DNA from: an uncultured Pelagibacteraceae bacterium
Lineage (GTDB): Bacteria; Pseudomonadota; Alphaproteobacteria; Pelagibacterales; Pelagibacteraceae
DNA length: 64,000 nt
Direction of reading: 5' to 3'
NCBI GenBank assembly: GCA_902540595.1
Contig: CACBNI010000003.1
Coordinates: 1 to 64,000 of the forward strand
Positions 56,325 through 64,000 of this stretch are shown here, in pieces. How positions within the stretch are numbered: the first letter of the stretch is position 1; the number at the start of each line of letters is the position of its first letter. A model generated the notes under the pieces. The model was given only the letters and a program-made list of their open reading frames with translations. It did not search any database and was not told the origin of the DNA. The position numbers and the translations under genes were made by a program.

Positions 56325-59300
56325 ATGTATATTACTGAAGTCAGCATAAAAAGACCTGTTGTTGCTTGGGTAATGTCATTAATATTAATTATTTTTGGTA
56401 TCTTTGTTTTTGCAGAGTTACCAGTAAGGGAATTGCCAGATGGTATACAGCCACCAGTTGTTCAAGTACAAACAGAATATAAATCTGCCTCAGCCGAAAT
56501 TGTTGATGAAGAAATAACTCAAAAAATTGAGGATGTTATTGGTGGAGCAGAAGGAATTAAAAATATAGACTCAAGTTCTCTAAGCGGAAGAAGTAGAATA
56601 AATATTCAATTTAATACAGACATAGATTTAGACGATGCAGCAAACGATATTCGAGAGAGAGTATCCAGAGTAGTCGATAATCTGCCTAGTGAATCAAGTC
56701 CTCCTCAAATATTGAAACAGGCAGCTGGATTTACAACCACGATGTGGGTAGGCCTTTCCTCTCCAACCTGGAGCGACCTAGAACTTGGAGATTATGCTGA
56801 AAGATATCTTATAGATGCTTTTTCGAGTGTACCTAACGTTGGAAGAATAAGAGTTGGTGGATTAAGAGAGTTAAGTGTTAGAGTTTGGATAGATCCAATT
56901 AAATTAGCTGCGAATAACCTTACAATTCAAGAGGTTGAAAGAGCATTTAGGAATGAGAATGTTAACCTTCCAGCGGGGACCTTGGAAGCAAACAACAAAG
57001 ATCTGACTCTTAATATTGATAAATCTTATTCTAACATTGATAGCATTAAACAATTACCATTAAAAAAAGATAAGGATAAAGTTATTATCTTATCAGATGT
57101 TGCAAATGTTGAATTAGGTCCAGTATCAGAGAAAACTTTATTTAAAGCTCAAAGTAAAAATGCGATTAATTTAAAAACTGTAGGGATTGGTATTTATGCT
57201 AAGAGTGGCGCTTCTACTGTCGAACTTTCAAATCAAGTTAAGGCAAAAATAAACGATCTGAATAAATCTTTGCCAGATGGACTAAAATTAGAGGTTGCTT
57301 TTAACAGAGCTTCATACGTTGGTGCAGCGATTGAAGAAGTTTATAAAAGTTTGATTATTGCATTTATTTTAGTTGTTTTAATTATATATTTATTTCTTGG
57401 TAACCTTAAAGCTGTGATAGTTCCAGCAGTTGCACTACCAGTTAGTTTAATTGGATCATTCTTAGGATTATACTTATTTGACCTTTCAATTAATATTTTC
57501 GTATTGTTAAGTTTTATTTTAGCCATAGGTATAATAACAGATGACTCTGTTATAATGACTGATGCCATCTATACTAGAATTGAAAATGGTGAAACTCCAC
57601 TTGTTGCTGCATATAAGGGATCGAAACAAATTACTTTTGCAATTATTGCAACAACTTTAATTTTGGTTGCAGTTTTTTTACCTCTAATTTTTATAAAAGG
57701 TATTTCTGGAACTTTATTTAAAGAAACTGCAATTGCTCTATCTTTCTCTATAGTAGTTTCCTCTTTTGTTGCCTTAACATTATCCCCAATGCTGGGAAGT
57801 AAATTTTTAAATAAAAAAGAAAAAATAAATTTTTTTGTCAAAAAATTTAATAATGGATTTAAATCTTTTACTAGCTTTTATATTGATACTTTAAAATATT
57901 GGATAAATAAGCAAAAAACTATTTCGGCATTTATAATTTTAGTAATTGTAGCTTCTGTATTTTTGTTTGATTTTTCTAAAAAAGAGTTACTTCCAACTGA
58001 AGACAGGGGTGTTTATTTGATAATTGGATCTACTGATGAAGGCAGTTCATTTGAATATACTCAAGAAAAAGCTCAAATTATTGAGAGCAGAATAATTAAA
58101 TTATTACAAGCAAAAGATAGTCCATACGAGAGAGTAATTATGAGAGTTCCAGGGTTTGGTAAGTCTGCAACAACTTATAATACATTTATAATCATTGCGT
58201 TATTAGATGAATGGAAAAATAGAGAAAAAAGTAGCCAGACAGTATTGAGAGAAGCTATCGGACAAGTTGTTTCTGTTCCAGAAACTTTTGCTTTCCCAAT
58301 ATCCCCTCAAGCAATTAGAGTTTCAAGCTATAACAAACCAGTTCAGATGGTAATCTACGGAACAAGCTACGAAGAGCTTGAAGAAATACAAAAAAATGTT
58401 TTGCGTGAACTAAGAAAAAATAGAAATATGTCTCGAATAGAAAGTGATTACACTAAAAATAAACCTGAAGTTAAATTAATAACTAATAAAAACAGAGCTA
58501 ACGATTTAGGAGTATCGACAGAAAATATAGGCAGGACTTTAGAGACACTTTACGGAGGCAAAAGGGTTACTACTTTTAGTAAAGAAGGAAGAGAATACCC
58601 AATTATTTTGCAACAATACCTTGCAGATAGAAGAGATAAAGACGGTTTATCTAAAATTTTTGTTAGATCAGAGACAACTGGAAAACTTGTTTCAGTAGCA
58701 AGTTTAGTAGAATTCAAAGAAAAAGGTACAGCGGAAGTGCTACCTAGATACAACCGTCAAAGAGCAGTTACAATTTCCGCTGCACTTTCAGAGGATTATA
58801 CATTATCGGAGGCAATAAATTATTTAGAAAACGTCATGGTGAAAGTTGCACCTCAAAATCAAATTACTTGGAAAGGTAAATCTGAGGAATTAAAAGAAAC
58901 AACTAATGAAATATATTTAATCTTTGCTTTAGCATTGATCACAGCATATTTGGTGATGGCGGCAACATTTAATTCTTTTGTGCACCCTTTTATAATCATT
59001 TTAACAGTTCCACTTGCAGTCTTTGGTGGATTGGTCTTTATTTTATTTTTAAATAGTTCGATTAATATTTTTTCTCAGATTGCATTAATAATTCTGATCG
59101 GTATCTCAACAAAGAATAGTATTTTAATAGTTGACTATACAAATCAGATAAGAACAACAGGTGTTAAACTGCAAGATGCAATACTCAATGCATGTCAACT
59201 GAGAATAAGACCAATTATTATGACATCTTTAAGCACCATGATTGCGATGTTACCACTAGTAATAGGAAATATTGGGCCAGGTGCGGGAGAAGGATCTAGA

Positions 59301-59447
59301 TTAGCTGTTGGAGGAACTATTCTTGGAGGAATGATTATTTCAACTTTTTTCACATTATATGTAACACCAACAATGTACTTAGCATTAGCCAAAAATACAA
59401 AACGTATTGATGCGGTAGATATAGAGCTTAAAAGACAATTAAATTAA
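56325..59447 (+). CDS. RND-family efflux permease (AcrB/MexB-like)
   Basis: 1040 residues, twelve membrane helices and two large periplasmic loops. It starts with SIKRPVVAWVMSLILIIFG; helix 4 has the proton-relay aspartates in IGIITDDSVIMTDAIY and the second half ILIGISTKNSILIVDYTNQ plus RIRPIIMTSLSTMIAMLP. It exports small molecules using the proton gradient. The substrate is unknown. It lies seven bases after the adaptor gene and overlaps the convergent gene by four bases. Confidence 0.95.
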   Translation: MYITEVSIKRPVVAWVMSLILIIFGIFVFAELPVRELPDGIQPPVVQVQTEYKSASAEIVDEEITQKIEDVIGGAEGIKNIDSSSLSGRSRINIQFNTDIDLDDAANDIRERVSRVVDNLPSESSPPQILKQAAGFTTTMWVGLSSPTWSDLELGDYAERYLIDAFSSVPNVGRIRVGGLRELSVRVWIDPIKLAANNLTIQEVERAFRNENVNLPAGTLEANNKDLTLNIDKSYSNIDSIKQLPLKKDKDKVIILSDVANVELGPVSEKTLFKAQSKNAINLKTVGIGIYAKSGASTVELSNQVKAKINDLNKSLPDGLKLEVAFNRASYVGAAIEEVYKSLIIAFILVVLIIYLFLGNLKAVIVPAVALPVSLIGSFLGLYLFDLSINIFVLLSFILAIGIITDDSVIMTDAIYTRIENGETPLVAAYKGSKQITFAIIATTLILVAVFLPLIFIKGISGTLFKETAIALSFSIVVSSFVALTLSPMLGSKFLNKKEKINFFVKKFNNGFKSFTSFYIDTLKYWINKQKTISAFIILVIVASVFLFDFSKKELLPTEDRGVYLIIGSTDEGSSFEYTQEKAQIIESRIIKLLQAKDSPYERVIMRVPGFGKSATTYNTFIIIALLDEWKNREKSSQTVLREAIGQVVSVPETFAFPISPQAIRVSSYNKPVQMVIYGTSYEELEEIQKNVLRELRKNRNMSRIESDYTKNKPEVKLITNKNRANDLGVSTENIGRTLETLYGGKRVTTFSKEGREYPIILQQYLADRRDKDGLSKIFVRSETTGKLVSVASLVEFKEKGTAEVLPRYNRQRAVTISAALSEDYTLSEAINYLENVMVKVAPQNQITWKGKSEELKETTNEIYLIFALALITAYLVMAATFNSFVHPFIIILTVPLAVFGGLVFILFLNSSINIFSQIALIILIGISTKNSILIVDYTNQIRTTGVKLQDAILNACQLRIRPIIMTSLSTMIAMLPLVIGNIGPGAGEGSRLAVGGTILGGMIISTFFTLYVTPTMYLALAKNTKRIDAVDIELKRQLN

Positions 59448-60043
59448 AAAACAATATATTTATTAGTAGATAAAGAATTCTTACAGTCAGATAATTGTTT
59501 TTTATAAATATTTGACTGTTTTTCTACTCTCTTTGCTAAATTGATAACTTTCTTATTACTTTTATAATTTTTGTAATTTCCCCACCCTTCATGGTAGGCA
59601 ATATACTGTTTGAATGCATCTGTTTTTGAAACTTTTAAAATTTTTTCAGTTTTTGTCGTATACCAACCAATAAAATCAACACTATCTTTAAATCTTGTTC
59701 TGGTTGCAAACTTATTTCCTGTTTCAGTTTTATATTGTTTCCATGTTCCTTTAACTGCCTGAGAATAGCCAAATGAGCTTGAAGGTCTTTTATAAGGGAC
59801 TATTTTAAAAAGTTTTTGTCGAGGAGGTTTAGCAAGCCAATCAAAACCTGACTCCATTTTGATAATCGCAAGCTGAAAATAAATGGGTGTTCCCCATTTC
59901 TGCTCTGACTTTTTTGCATGTTTGTACCATAGATATCTTTCGTCAAATATTGAACAACTATTAGAAGTATTAGAAGGTATTGAAGAACAGGCATTAATAA
60001 AAAAAAAGAAAAGTAATAAATAATTAATTTTTTGAATTTTCAT
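59444..60043 (-). CDS. Lytic transglycosylase-like lipoprotein (SLT domain)
   Basis: 199 residues. A lipoprotein signal ends in FINACSSI. The catalytic Glu is in LAIIKMESGFDWLAKPP (about residue 68), then PSSSFGYSQAVKGTWKQY and YIAYHEGWGNYKN, the SLT fold marks. It would cleave peptidoglycan glycan strands from the inner face of the outer membrane. It overlaps the VanZ-like gene by 20 bases. Confidence 0.85.
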   Translation of the reverse strand: MKIQKINYLLLFFFFINACSSIPSNTSNSCSIFDERYLWYKHAKKSEQKWGTPIYFQLAIIKMESGFDWLAKPPRQKLFKIVPYKRPSSSFGYSQAVKGTWKQYKTETGNKFATRTRFKDSVDFIGWYTTKTEKILKVSKTDAFKQYIAYHEGWGNYKNYKSNKKVINLAKRVEKQSNIYKKQLSDCKNSLSTNKYIVF

Positions 60044-60419
60044 ATATTTTTAACAAATTAAAAACTATTATTACAATAATTACACCAGCTAAGTTTCCAA
60101 ATAAATCTGAATATTCAAAACTTCTCTCAGGAATAAAATAATGAAATATTTCAAGAAAGATTGAAACTGCAATTAAATACCCAATTAAATATCTTTTTTT
60201 TTTTGAATTTTTGTAAGTTAAAAAGCCAATTAAAGATAAAATTGCAAACGCATATAGGTGATTAGATGAAATTATATAATCACGAGTTATTTGTGGTTGC
60301 AGCTTACAATCATTATATAAAAAACATCCAATTAAACTACCTGGAAATAAGTATAGTAAAATTAAAATGAAATTTGATAAGTAAAAAATAATTTTATATT
60401 TTGTAAAAAATTTGATCAT
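60024..60419 (-). CDS. VanZ-like family membrane protein
   Basis: 131 residues from ATG 60419; the track start eight codons upstream is a TTG. Four predicted membrane helices. The motif EIFHYFIPERSFEYSDLFGNLAGVII (EDEIQ...R...DxxxNxxG type) near the C terminus identifies the VanZ-like group. Function unknown. Confidence 0.82.
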   Translation of the reverse strand: MIKFFTKYKIIFYLSNFILILLYLFPGSLIGCFLYNDCKLQPQITRDYIISSNHLYAFAILSLIGFLTYKNSKKKRYLIGYLIAVSIFLEIFHYFIPERSFEYSDLFGNLAGVIIVIIVFNLLKIYENSKN

Positions 60420-60465
60420 GAATAGTATAGTTTTATTTATCAAATTATTCTAAAAGATAAAATAA

Positions 60466-61179
60466 ATGAGTTATTTAATACTTGTAAGACACGGTCAAAG
60501 TATATGGAATCTTGAAAATAGATTTACAGGATGGGTAGATGTTGATTTAAATGATAATGGAAGAGCTCAAGCAAAAAAAGCTGGTGATCTCATTAAAGAG
60601 AAAAAAATAAATATTGATCTCTATTACTCTTCATTTCAGCTAAGAGCCAAAAATACTCTAAAAATTATACAAGAACAATTAGATGACTATAAAAAAGTTA
60701 AATCTGCTTGGGAACTTAACGAAAGACACTATGGATTTCTTACTGGTTTAAATAAAGATGAAATGAAAAAAAAACTTGGAGAAGAAAAAGTTCACCAATT
60801 CAGACGCTCTTGGGATCTAAGACCTGATCCACTAGATAAAAATAACAGCTATCATCCTCTAAATATCAATACATATAAAGATGTACCTGTCGAAAAAATT
60901 CCAGATACTGAATCTTTAAAAGATACATATGAGAGAGTAATTAAATATTATAGTGAAGATATTAAAAATGAATTAAAAAATAAAAATATTTTAATATCTG
61001 CACATGGAAATTCAATAAGAGCTTTATGTAAGTATCTTTTTAATTTAGATAACAATCAAATTTCAAAATTGGAAATACCTACTGGTAACCCTTTACTGAT
61101 AAAATTTGATTCCGATAATAAAATATTAAATTGTGAGTATCTTGACTCTGAACGAGCTAAAGATCTCTTAGTTTATTAA
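60466..61179 (+). CDS. gpmA: 2,3-bisphosphoglycerate-dependent phosphoglycerate mutase
   Basis: 237 residues. The phosphohistidine motif LVRHGQSIWNLENRFTGW is at the N terminus, with ELNERHYGFLTGLNK, RSWDLRPDPLDKNN and the second His in ILISAHGNSIRAL. It interconverts 3- and 2-phosphoglycerate. Its last 23 bases overlap the convergent murU gene. Confidence 0.96.
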   Translation: MSYLILVRHGQSIWNLENRFTGWVDVDLNDNGRAQAKKAGDLIKEKKINIDLYYSSFQLRAKNTLKIIQEQLDDYKKVKSAWELNERHYGFLTGLNKDEMKKKLGEEKVHQFRRSWDLRPDPLDKNNSYHPLNINTYKDVPVEKIPDTESLKDTYERVIKYYSEDIKNELKNKNILISAHGNSIRALCKYLFNLDNNQISKLEIPTGNPLLIKFDSDNKILNCEYLDSERAKDLLVY

Positions 61180-61846
61180 AAATGTTTAAGTCTGTTAAAT
61201 GATAGAATTTTTGTTTACTTTCAAACCCATATAATTTTTTTTCATTTATTAATTTGTTCCAAATATTCAAAATAGAAAATTTACTTATAGTTTGATTAGC
61301 TAAAATTTTTTTATTTAAAATTTGACAACCAATATAAATAAAATCTAGGTTATCTGTTTTCGAGATTAAATTATTTGAAAGATTAAAATCTCCTGCTAAG
61401 TTTTGATCAAAACTAAAGTTTTTATTTACTAATAAAAGAATATTTTCTAATTTTTTTGAAAAATAAATTTCCTCCATTTTTATAATTTCATCTCTATATC
61501 GATTTGACCAAATTGTATCCGGATTAAATACCATAAAATCATCTTCGTCAGACTTACTAGTCATATTTAATATACCACCTCCGGTATCTAGAATACTTTC
61601 ACCGTCTTCAACAATATGAATATCTAAATTAAAATTTTTATTTTTAACAAAACTTGAAAAATGATCTTTTAGATAGAAAGTGTTTATAAAAATTTTTTTT
61701 ATACCCATTTCCTTAATCAAGTTTATGCTTTTCTCAAGCATGGTGACTTTGTTTATTTCAAGCAAAGGTTTAGGTTTTGTTAAAGTAATTGGATTTAAAC
61801 GTTTTCCAAAGCCAGCACATAAAATTAAAGCAGTATTTATTTTCAC
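61157..61846 (-). CDS. murU: N-acetylmuramate-1-phosphate uridylyltransferase-like nucleotidyltransferase
   Basis: 229 residues from a GTG at 61846; the track start is a TTG five codons upstream that would overlap amgK. Nucleotidyltransferase motifs: ALILCAGFGKRLNPIT with the TKPKPLLEI signature, EDGESILDTGGGIL and FNPDTIWSNRY. The pairing with an AmgK-type kinase points to MurU, which makes UDP-MurNAc in cell wall recycling. A mannose-1-phosphate guanylyltransferase is the alternative. Confidence 0.83.
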   Translation of the reverse strand: MKINTALILCAGFGKRLNPITLTKPKPLLEINKVTMLEKSINLIKEMGIKKIFINTFYLKDHFSSFVKNKNFNLDIHIVEDGESILDTGGGILNMTSKSDEDDFMVFNPDTIWSNRYRDEIIKMEEIYFSKKLENILLLVNKNFSFDQNLAGDFNLSNNLISKTDNLDFIYIGCQILNKKILANQTISKFSILNIWNKLINEKKLYGFESKQKFYHLTDLNIFNKLRDL

Positions 61847-61850
61847 AATT

Positions 61851-62795
61851 TTATTTAACAAATTTAGGAAAATTATGTTTTAGTATTAATTTTAAAGTAT
61901 TAAATTCCCTATTTTTTCTCATCCTACAGTTAATCATTTCCCAAGCATAAGGTATCATTTTTGCGTATTTTTTTTTATTGTCTCTTAATGCTAAGCGCAT
62001 AAAAATTCCTATGATCTTTAAATTTCTTAAAACAGATAAAATTTCAAAGTCATTTATAAATTCTTTAATTTCATTTTTTTTTAATTTCTTACAGTAATTA
62101 TTTAAAATTTTATTTTTCTGTTTATTAGATGTTTTAAATCTAACATCGTCAACAAGTGAAGCTAAATCATATGCTTTATTGCCAATTAATGCATCTTGGC
62201 TATCAATCACTGCAATATTATTTTTTACATACATTAAATTTGATACGTGAAAATCTCTGTGAACAAAAGTATCGTTTTTTAAATTCAATTTGGATAGCAA
62301 TTTTTTCACCTCATTTTCGTATCCTTTTTTAAATTTTCTAATCTGAAACTTATTTATTTTTGTAGGTGCATACCATTCCGAAAACAATTTTGCTTCGTTC
62401 AATAAAGTTTTATCTTCATACTTCTGTACTTTATATTTCTGTCTATTAAAATTTAAGACCTGTTTATCTTTAATTAATTGTAATCTGCTAAGAGTTTTTA
62501 AAATTTTTATAAAAAAAAACTCTTTATTAGTTTTATTGTGTCTCAAGAGTTTATATAAAGTATTATCTCCAAAATCTTCAACCTCTATATAGTTGTTTTT
62601 ATAATTTTGATTTATTAGCTTTGGTGCCAAAATTTTATTTTTATTTAATATTTTGTTAACAGCATCATAGATCAAAAGATTTTTAACTTTCTCTTTTTTA
62701 GCGTAAACCACAATTGAGCGATTATTCTTGTTTCTAAAAAATTTGCGGAATGATGCGTCACCCTTAATTTCCTTTAACTCTTTAAAATTTAGCAT
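61851..62795 (-). CDS. amgK: Aminoglycoside phosphotransferase-fold sugar kinase (AmgK-like)
   Basis: 314 residues. It starts with KGDASFRKFFRNKNNRSIVVY, the ATP loop of this kinase group. The catalytic loop is TFVHRDFHVSNLMYVK (about residue 188) followed by AVIDSQDALIGNKAYDLASL. In the tsaE-amgK-murU arrangement it is taken as the kinase making MurNAc-1-phosphate (or GlcNAc-1-phosphate). A role other than recycling cannot be ruled out. Confidence 0.85.
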   Translation of the reverse strand: MLNFKELKEIKGDASFRKFFRNKNNRSIVVYAKKEKVKNLLIYDAVNKILNKNKILAPKLINQNYKNNYIEVEDFGDNTLYKLLRHNKTNKEFFFIKILKTLSRLQLIKDKQVLNFNRQKYKVQKYEDKTLLNEAKLFSEWYAPTKINKFQIRKFKKGYENEVKKLLSKLNLKNDTFVHRDFHVSNLMYVKNNIAVIDSQDALIGNKAYDLASLVDDVRFKTSNKQKNKILNNYCKKLKKNEIKEFINDFEILSVLRNLKIIGIFMRLALRDNKKKYAKMIPYAWEMINCRMRKNREFNTLKLILKHNFPKFVK

Positions 62796-62799
62796 ATAA

Positions 62800-63261
62800 C
62801 TAAAATATATTTAAACCTTTTATCTCAACTGTTCTATTTTTAAGTTCATTTTCGTATTTAAATAATAAATCTATAGATTCTACTTTATTATTATTTTTAA
62901 TTAATTGAGGCCACTCAACTAATGTAATATTTTTTTTATTATTTTCAAAAATATCTAGGTCTTTAATCTCTGAAGTATTTTTGATCCTAAATAAATCGTA
63001 ATGTTTAATTACAAAATTATTAGTTTCGTACTCATTCAGTAAATTAAATGTAGGACTAGTAACCTCTGTAAGTTTTAGTCGCTCGTCAGTCTGAAGTTTA
63101 TTAATAAAATATTTTACAAATGTTGTCTTACCTACTCCCATCTCGCCATACAAAAAAATGTATTCACCTCCTAAAAAATATGAGGTTAATTTTTCTGCTA
63201 ATTCTCTTGTTGACTTCTCTGAAGTGATATCAATTTTGCTATTTTTAATAGCGGTAGGCAT
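62800..63261 (-). CDS. tsaE: tRNA threonylcarbamoyladenosine biosynthesis ATPase TsaE
   Basis: 153 residues. Walker A is [17 protein letters not shown] (about residues 36-52), then [21 protein letters not shown] and [10 protein letters not shown], all typical of TsaE (YjeE). It works with TsaB and TsaD in making t6A in tRNA. Its start lies within the last 17 bases of ahcY. Confidence 0.95.
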   Translation of the reverse strand: MPTAIKNSKIDITSEKSTRELAEKLTSYFLGGEYIFLYGEMGVGKTTFVKYFINKLQTDERLKLTEVTSPTFNLLNEYETNNFVIKHYDLFRIKNTSEIKDLDIFENNKKNITLVEWPQLIKNNNKVESIDLLFKYENELKNRTVEIKGLNIF

Positions 63262-64000
63262 CTGGTTTAAAAGGACCTTCTGTCCCTACACTTATATAAT
63301 CCGCCTGATCTTTAGATAATTTAGTTAATTTAGCGCCAACTTTTTTAAGATGTAAAGTAGCAACTTTTTCATCCAAATGTTTAGGCAGTACATAAACTTT
63401 GTTGTCATAATTTTTGTGATTATGCCAAAGTTCTATTTGAGCAATTACCTGATTAGTAAAAGATGCACTCATAACAAAACTAGGATGACCAGTTGCACAA
63501 CCTAAATTTACTAATCTTCCCTCTGCTAATAAAATAATTCTCTTACCACTAGGTAATTCAATTTCGTGAACTTGGGGTTTTACTTCAGTCCATTTATAAT
63601 TTTTCAAAGCTTCAACTTGTATTTCATTATCAAAGTGACCAATGTTACATAATATTGCTCTATCTTTCATATCTCTCATATGGTCTGCAGTAACAATATC
63701 TTTATTTCCTGTTGCGGTTACAACTATATCTGCTCTACTTATAGCTTCTTCCATTAAAACAACTTCGTAACCCTCCATTGCAGCTTGAAGAGCACAAATT
63801 GGATCTGCTTCTGTGACTAATACTCTTGCTCCACTTTGTCTCAAAGATGCAGCACTTCCTTTTCCAACATCTCCAAATCCTGCTACAATTGCAATTTTAC
63901 CTGACATCATAACATCAGTTGCTCGTCTTATGCCATCTACTAAACTTTCTCTACAACCATATAGGTTATCAAATTTTGATTTGGTTACAGAATCATTGAC
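63245..64000 (-). CDS. ahcY: S-adenosylhomocysteine hydrolase, C-terminal part (partial)
   Basis: Open to the window edge; about 251 residues are visible. The track starts at an internal Met (63910), but the frame continues upstream with [20 protein letters not shown], which is conserved AhcY sequence, so the gene extends past the window. The NAD site is [20 protein letters not shown], and the C terminus ends KPDAYRY as in all AhcY proteins. It splits S-adenosylhomocysteine to adenosine and homocysteine. Confidence 0.97.
   Translation of the reverse strand, partial: VNDSVTKSKFDNLYGCRESLVDGIRRATDVMMSGKIAIVAGFGDVGKGSAASLRQSGARVLVTEADPICALQAAMEGYEVVLMEEAISRADIVVTATGNKDIVTADHMRDMKDRAILCNIGHFDNEIQVEALKNYKWTEVKPQVHEIELPSGKRIILLAEGRLVNLGCATGHPSFVMSASFTNQVIAQIELWHNHKNYDNKVYVLPKHLDEKVATLHLKKVGAKLTKLSKDQADYISVGTEGPFKPDAYRY

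Noticed and set aside
59800-59994. 64-residue minus-strand ORF within the SLT lipoprotein gene
   Set aside because: Alternative frame of the same strand; the longer frame has a lipoprotein signal and SLT motifs.

Overview
The window looks like a piece of a SAR11-clade (Candidatus Pelagibacter-like, Alphaproteobacteria) chromosome. The evidence is strong A+T bias in all genes, very short spacers, many start/stop overlaps, the alphaproteobacterial split of the F0 ATP synthase genes (a, c, b', b together without F1), the alphaproteobacterial cytochrome oxidase gene order, and a retinal-making carotenoid cassette. This assignment rests on gene content and style, not on a database search. No rRNA, tRNA, CRISPR array, transposase, integrase or phage gene was found. 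Almost every base is coding; the longest stretch without a database-recognisable gene is about 270 bases behind groEL.

Layout. 1-1512: end of atpB, then atpE and the two b-type stator genes. 1552-8176: crtI-crtB-crtY-blh, overlapping into ispH-thrB-rnhA. 8168-15543 (minus strand): coxB-coxA-ctaB-(41-residue coxF-like gene absent from the ORF track)-ctaG-coxC-surf1-thrC-peroxiredoxin. 15604-19224: rsmE, a type II haloacid dehalogenase-like gene, a pirin, a quinone oxidoreductase and a DUF2721 protein. 19274-24894: ubiA-msbA-waaA-lpxK-lpxL, the late lipid A/Kdo steps and export. 24903-33354: DUF2093, purD-rsmD, then minus-strand pgi, DUF3035 lipoprotein, lspA, ileS, ribF and a HAD phosphatase. 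33422-35510: a heat-shock-type promoter, groES-groEL and a terminator. 35529-49308: typA, membrane and exported proteins, the tldD-pmbA protease pair, a very lysine-rich coiled-coil protein, a cyclopropane fatty acid synthase, a DapA-family aldolase, a membrane J-protein and oligopeptidase B. 49318-49891: hsp20 with its own heat-shock-type promoter and a candidate ROSE-like RNA thermometer. 50328-52193: purine permease and purine phosphoribosyltransferase, convergent on one shared hairpin. 52237-61179: a DNA glycosylase, a DMT exporter, msrA, a rhodanese-type sulfurtransferase, an RND efflux pair, a lytic transglycosylase lipoprotein and gpmA. 61157-64000 (minus): ahcY (cut by the window edge), tsaE, amgK and murU.

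How the parts fit. The retinal cassette sits directly behind the proton channel of ATP synthase and is fused by overlap to ispH, the last MEP-pathway enzyme that supplies its isoprenoid precursor; the rhodopsin itself is not in the window. The cytochrome oxidase genes and their assembly factors (haem O synthase, CtaG, SURF1) form one operon. Two chaperone loci share the same promoter grammar. The clearest candidate for something undescribed is the hsp20 leader, where a CUUGCU segment can pair with the AGGAGG ribosome binding site through a G-G mismatch, as in ROSE thermometers.
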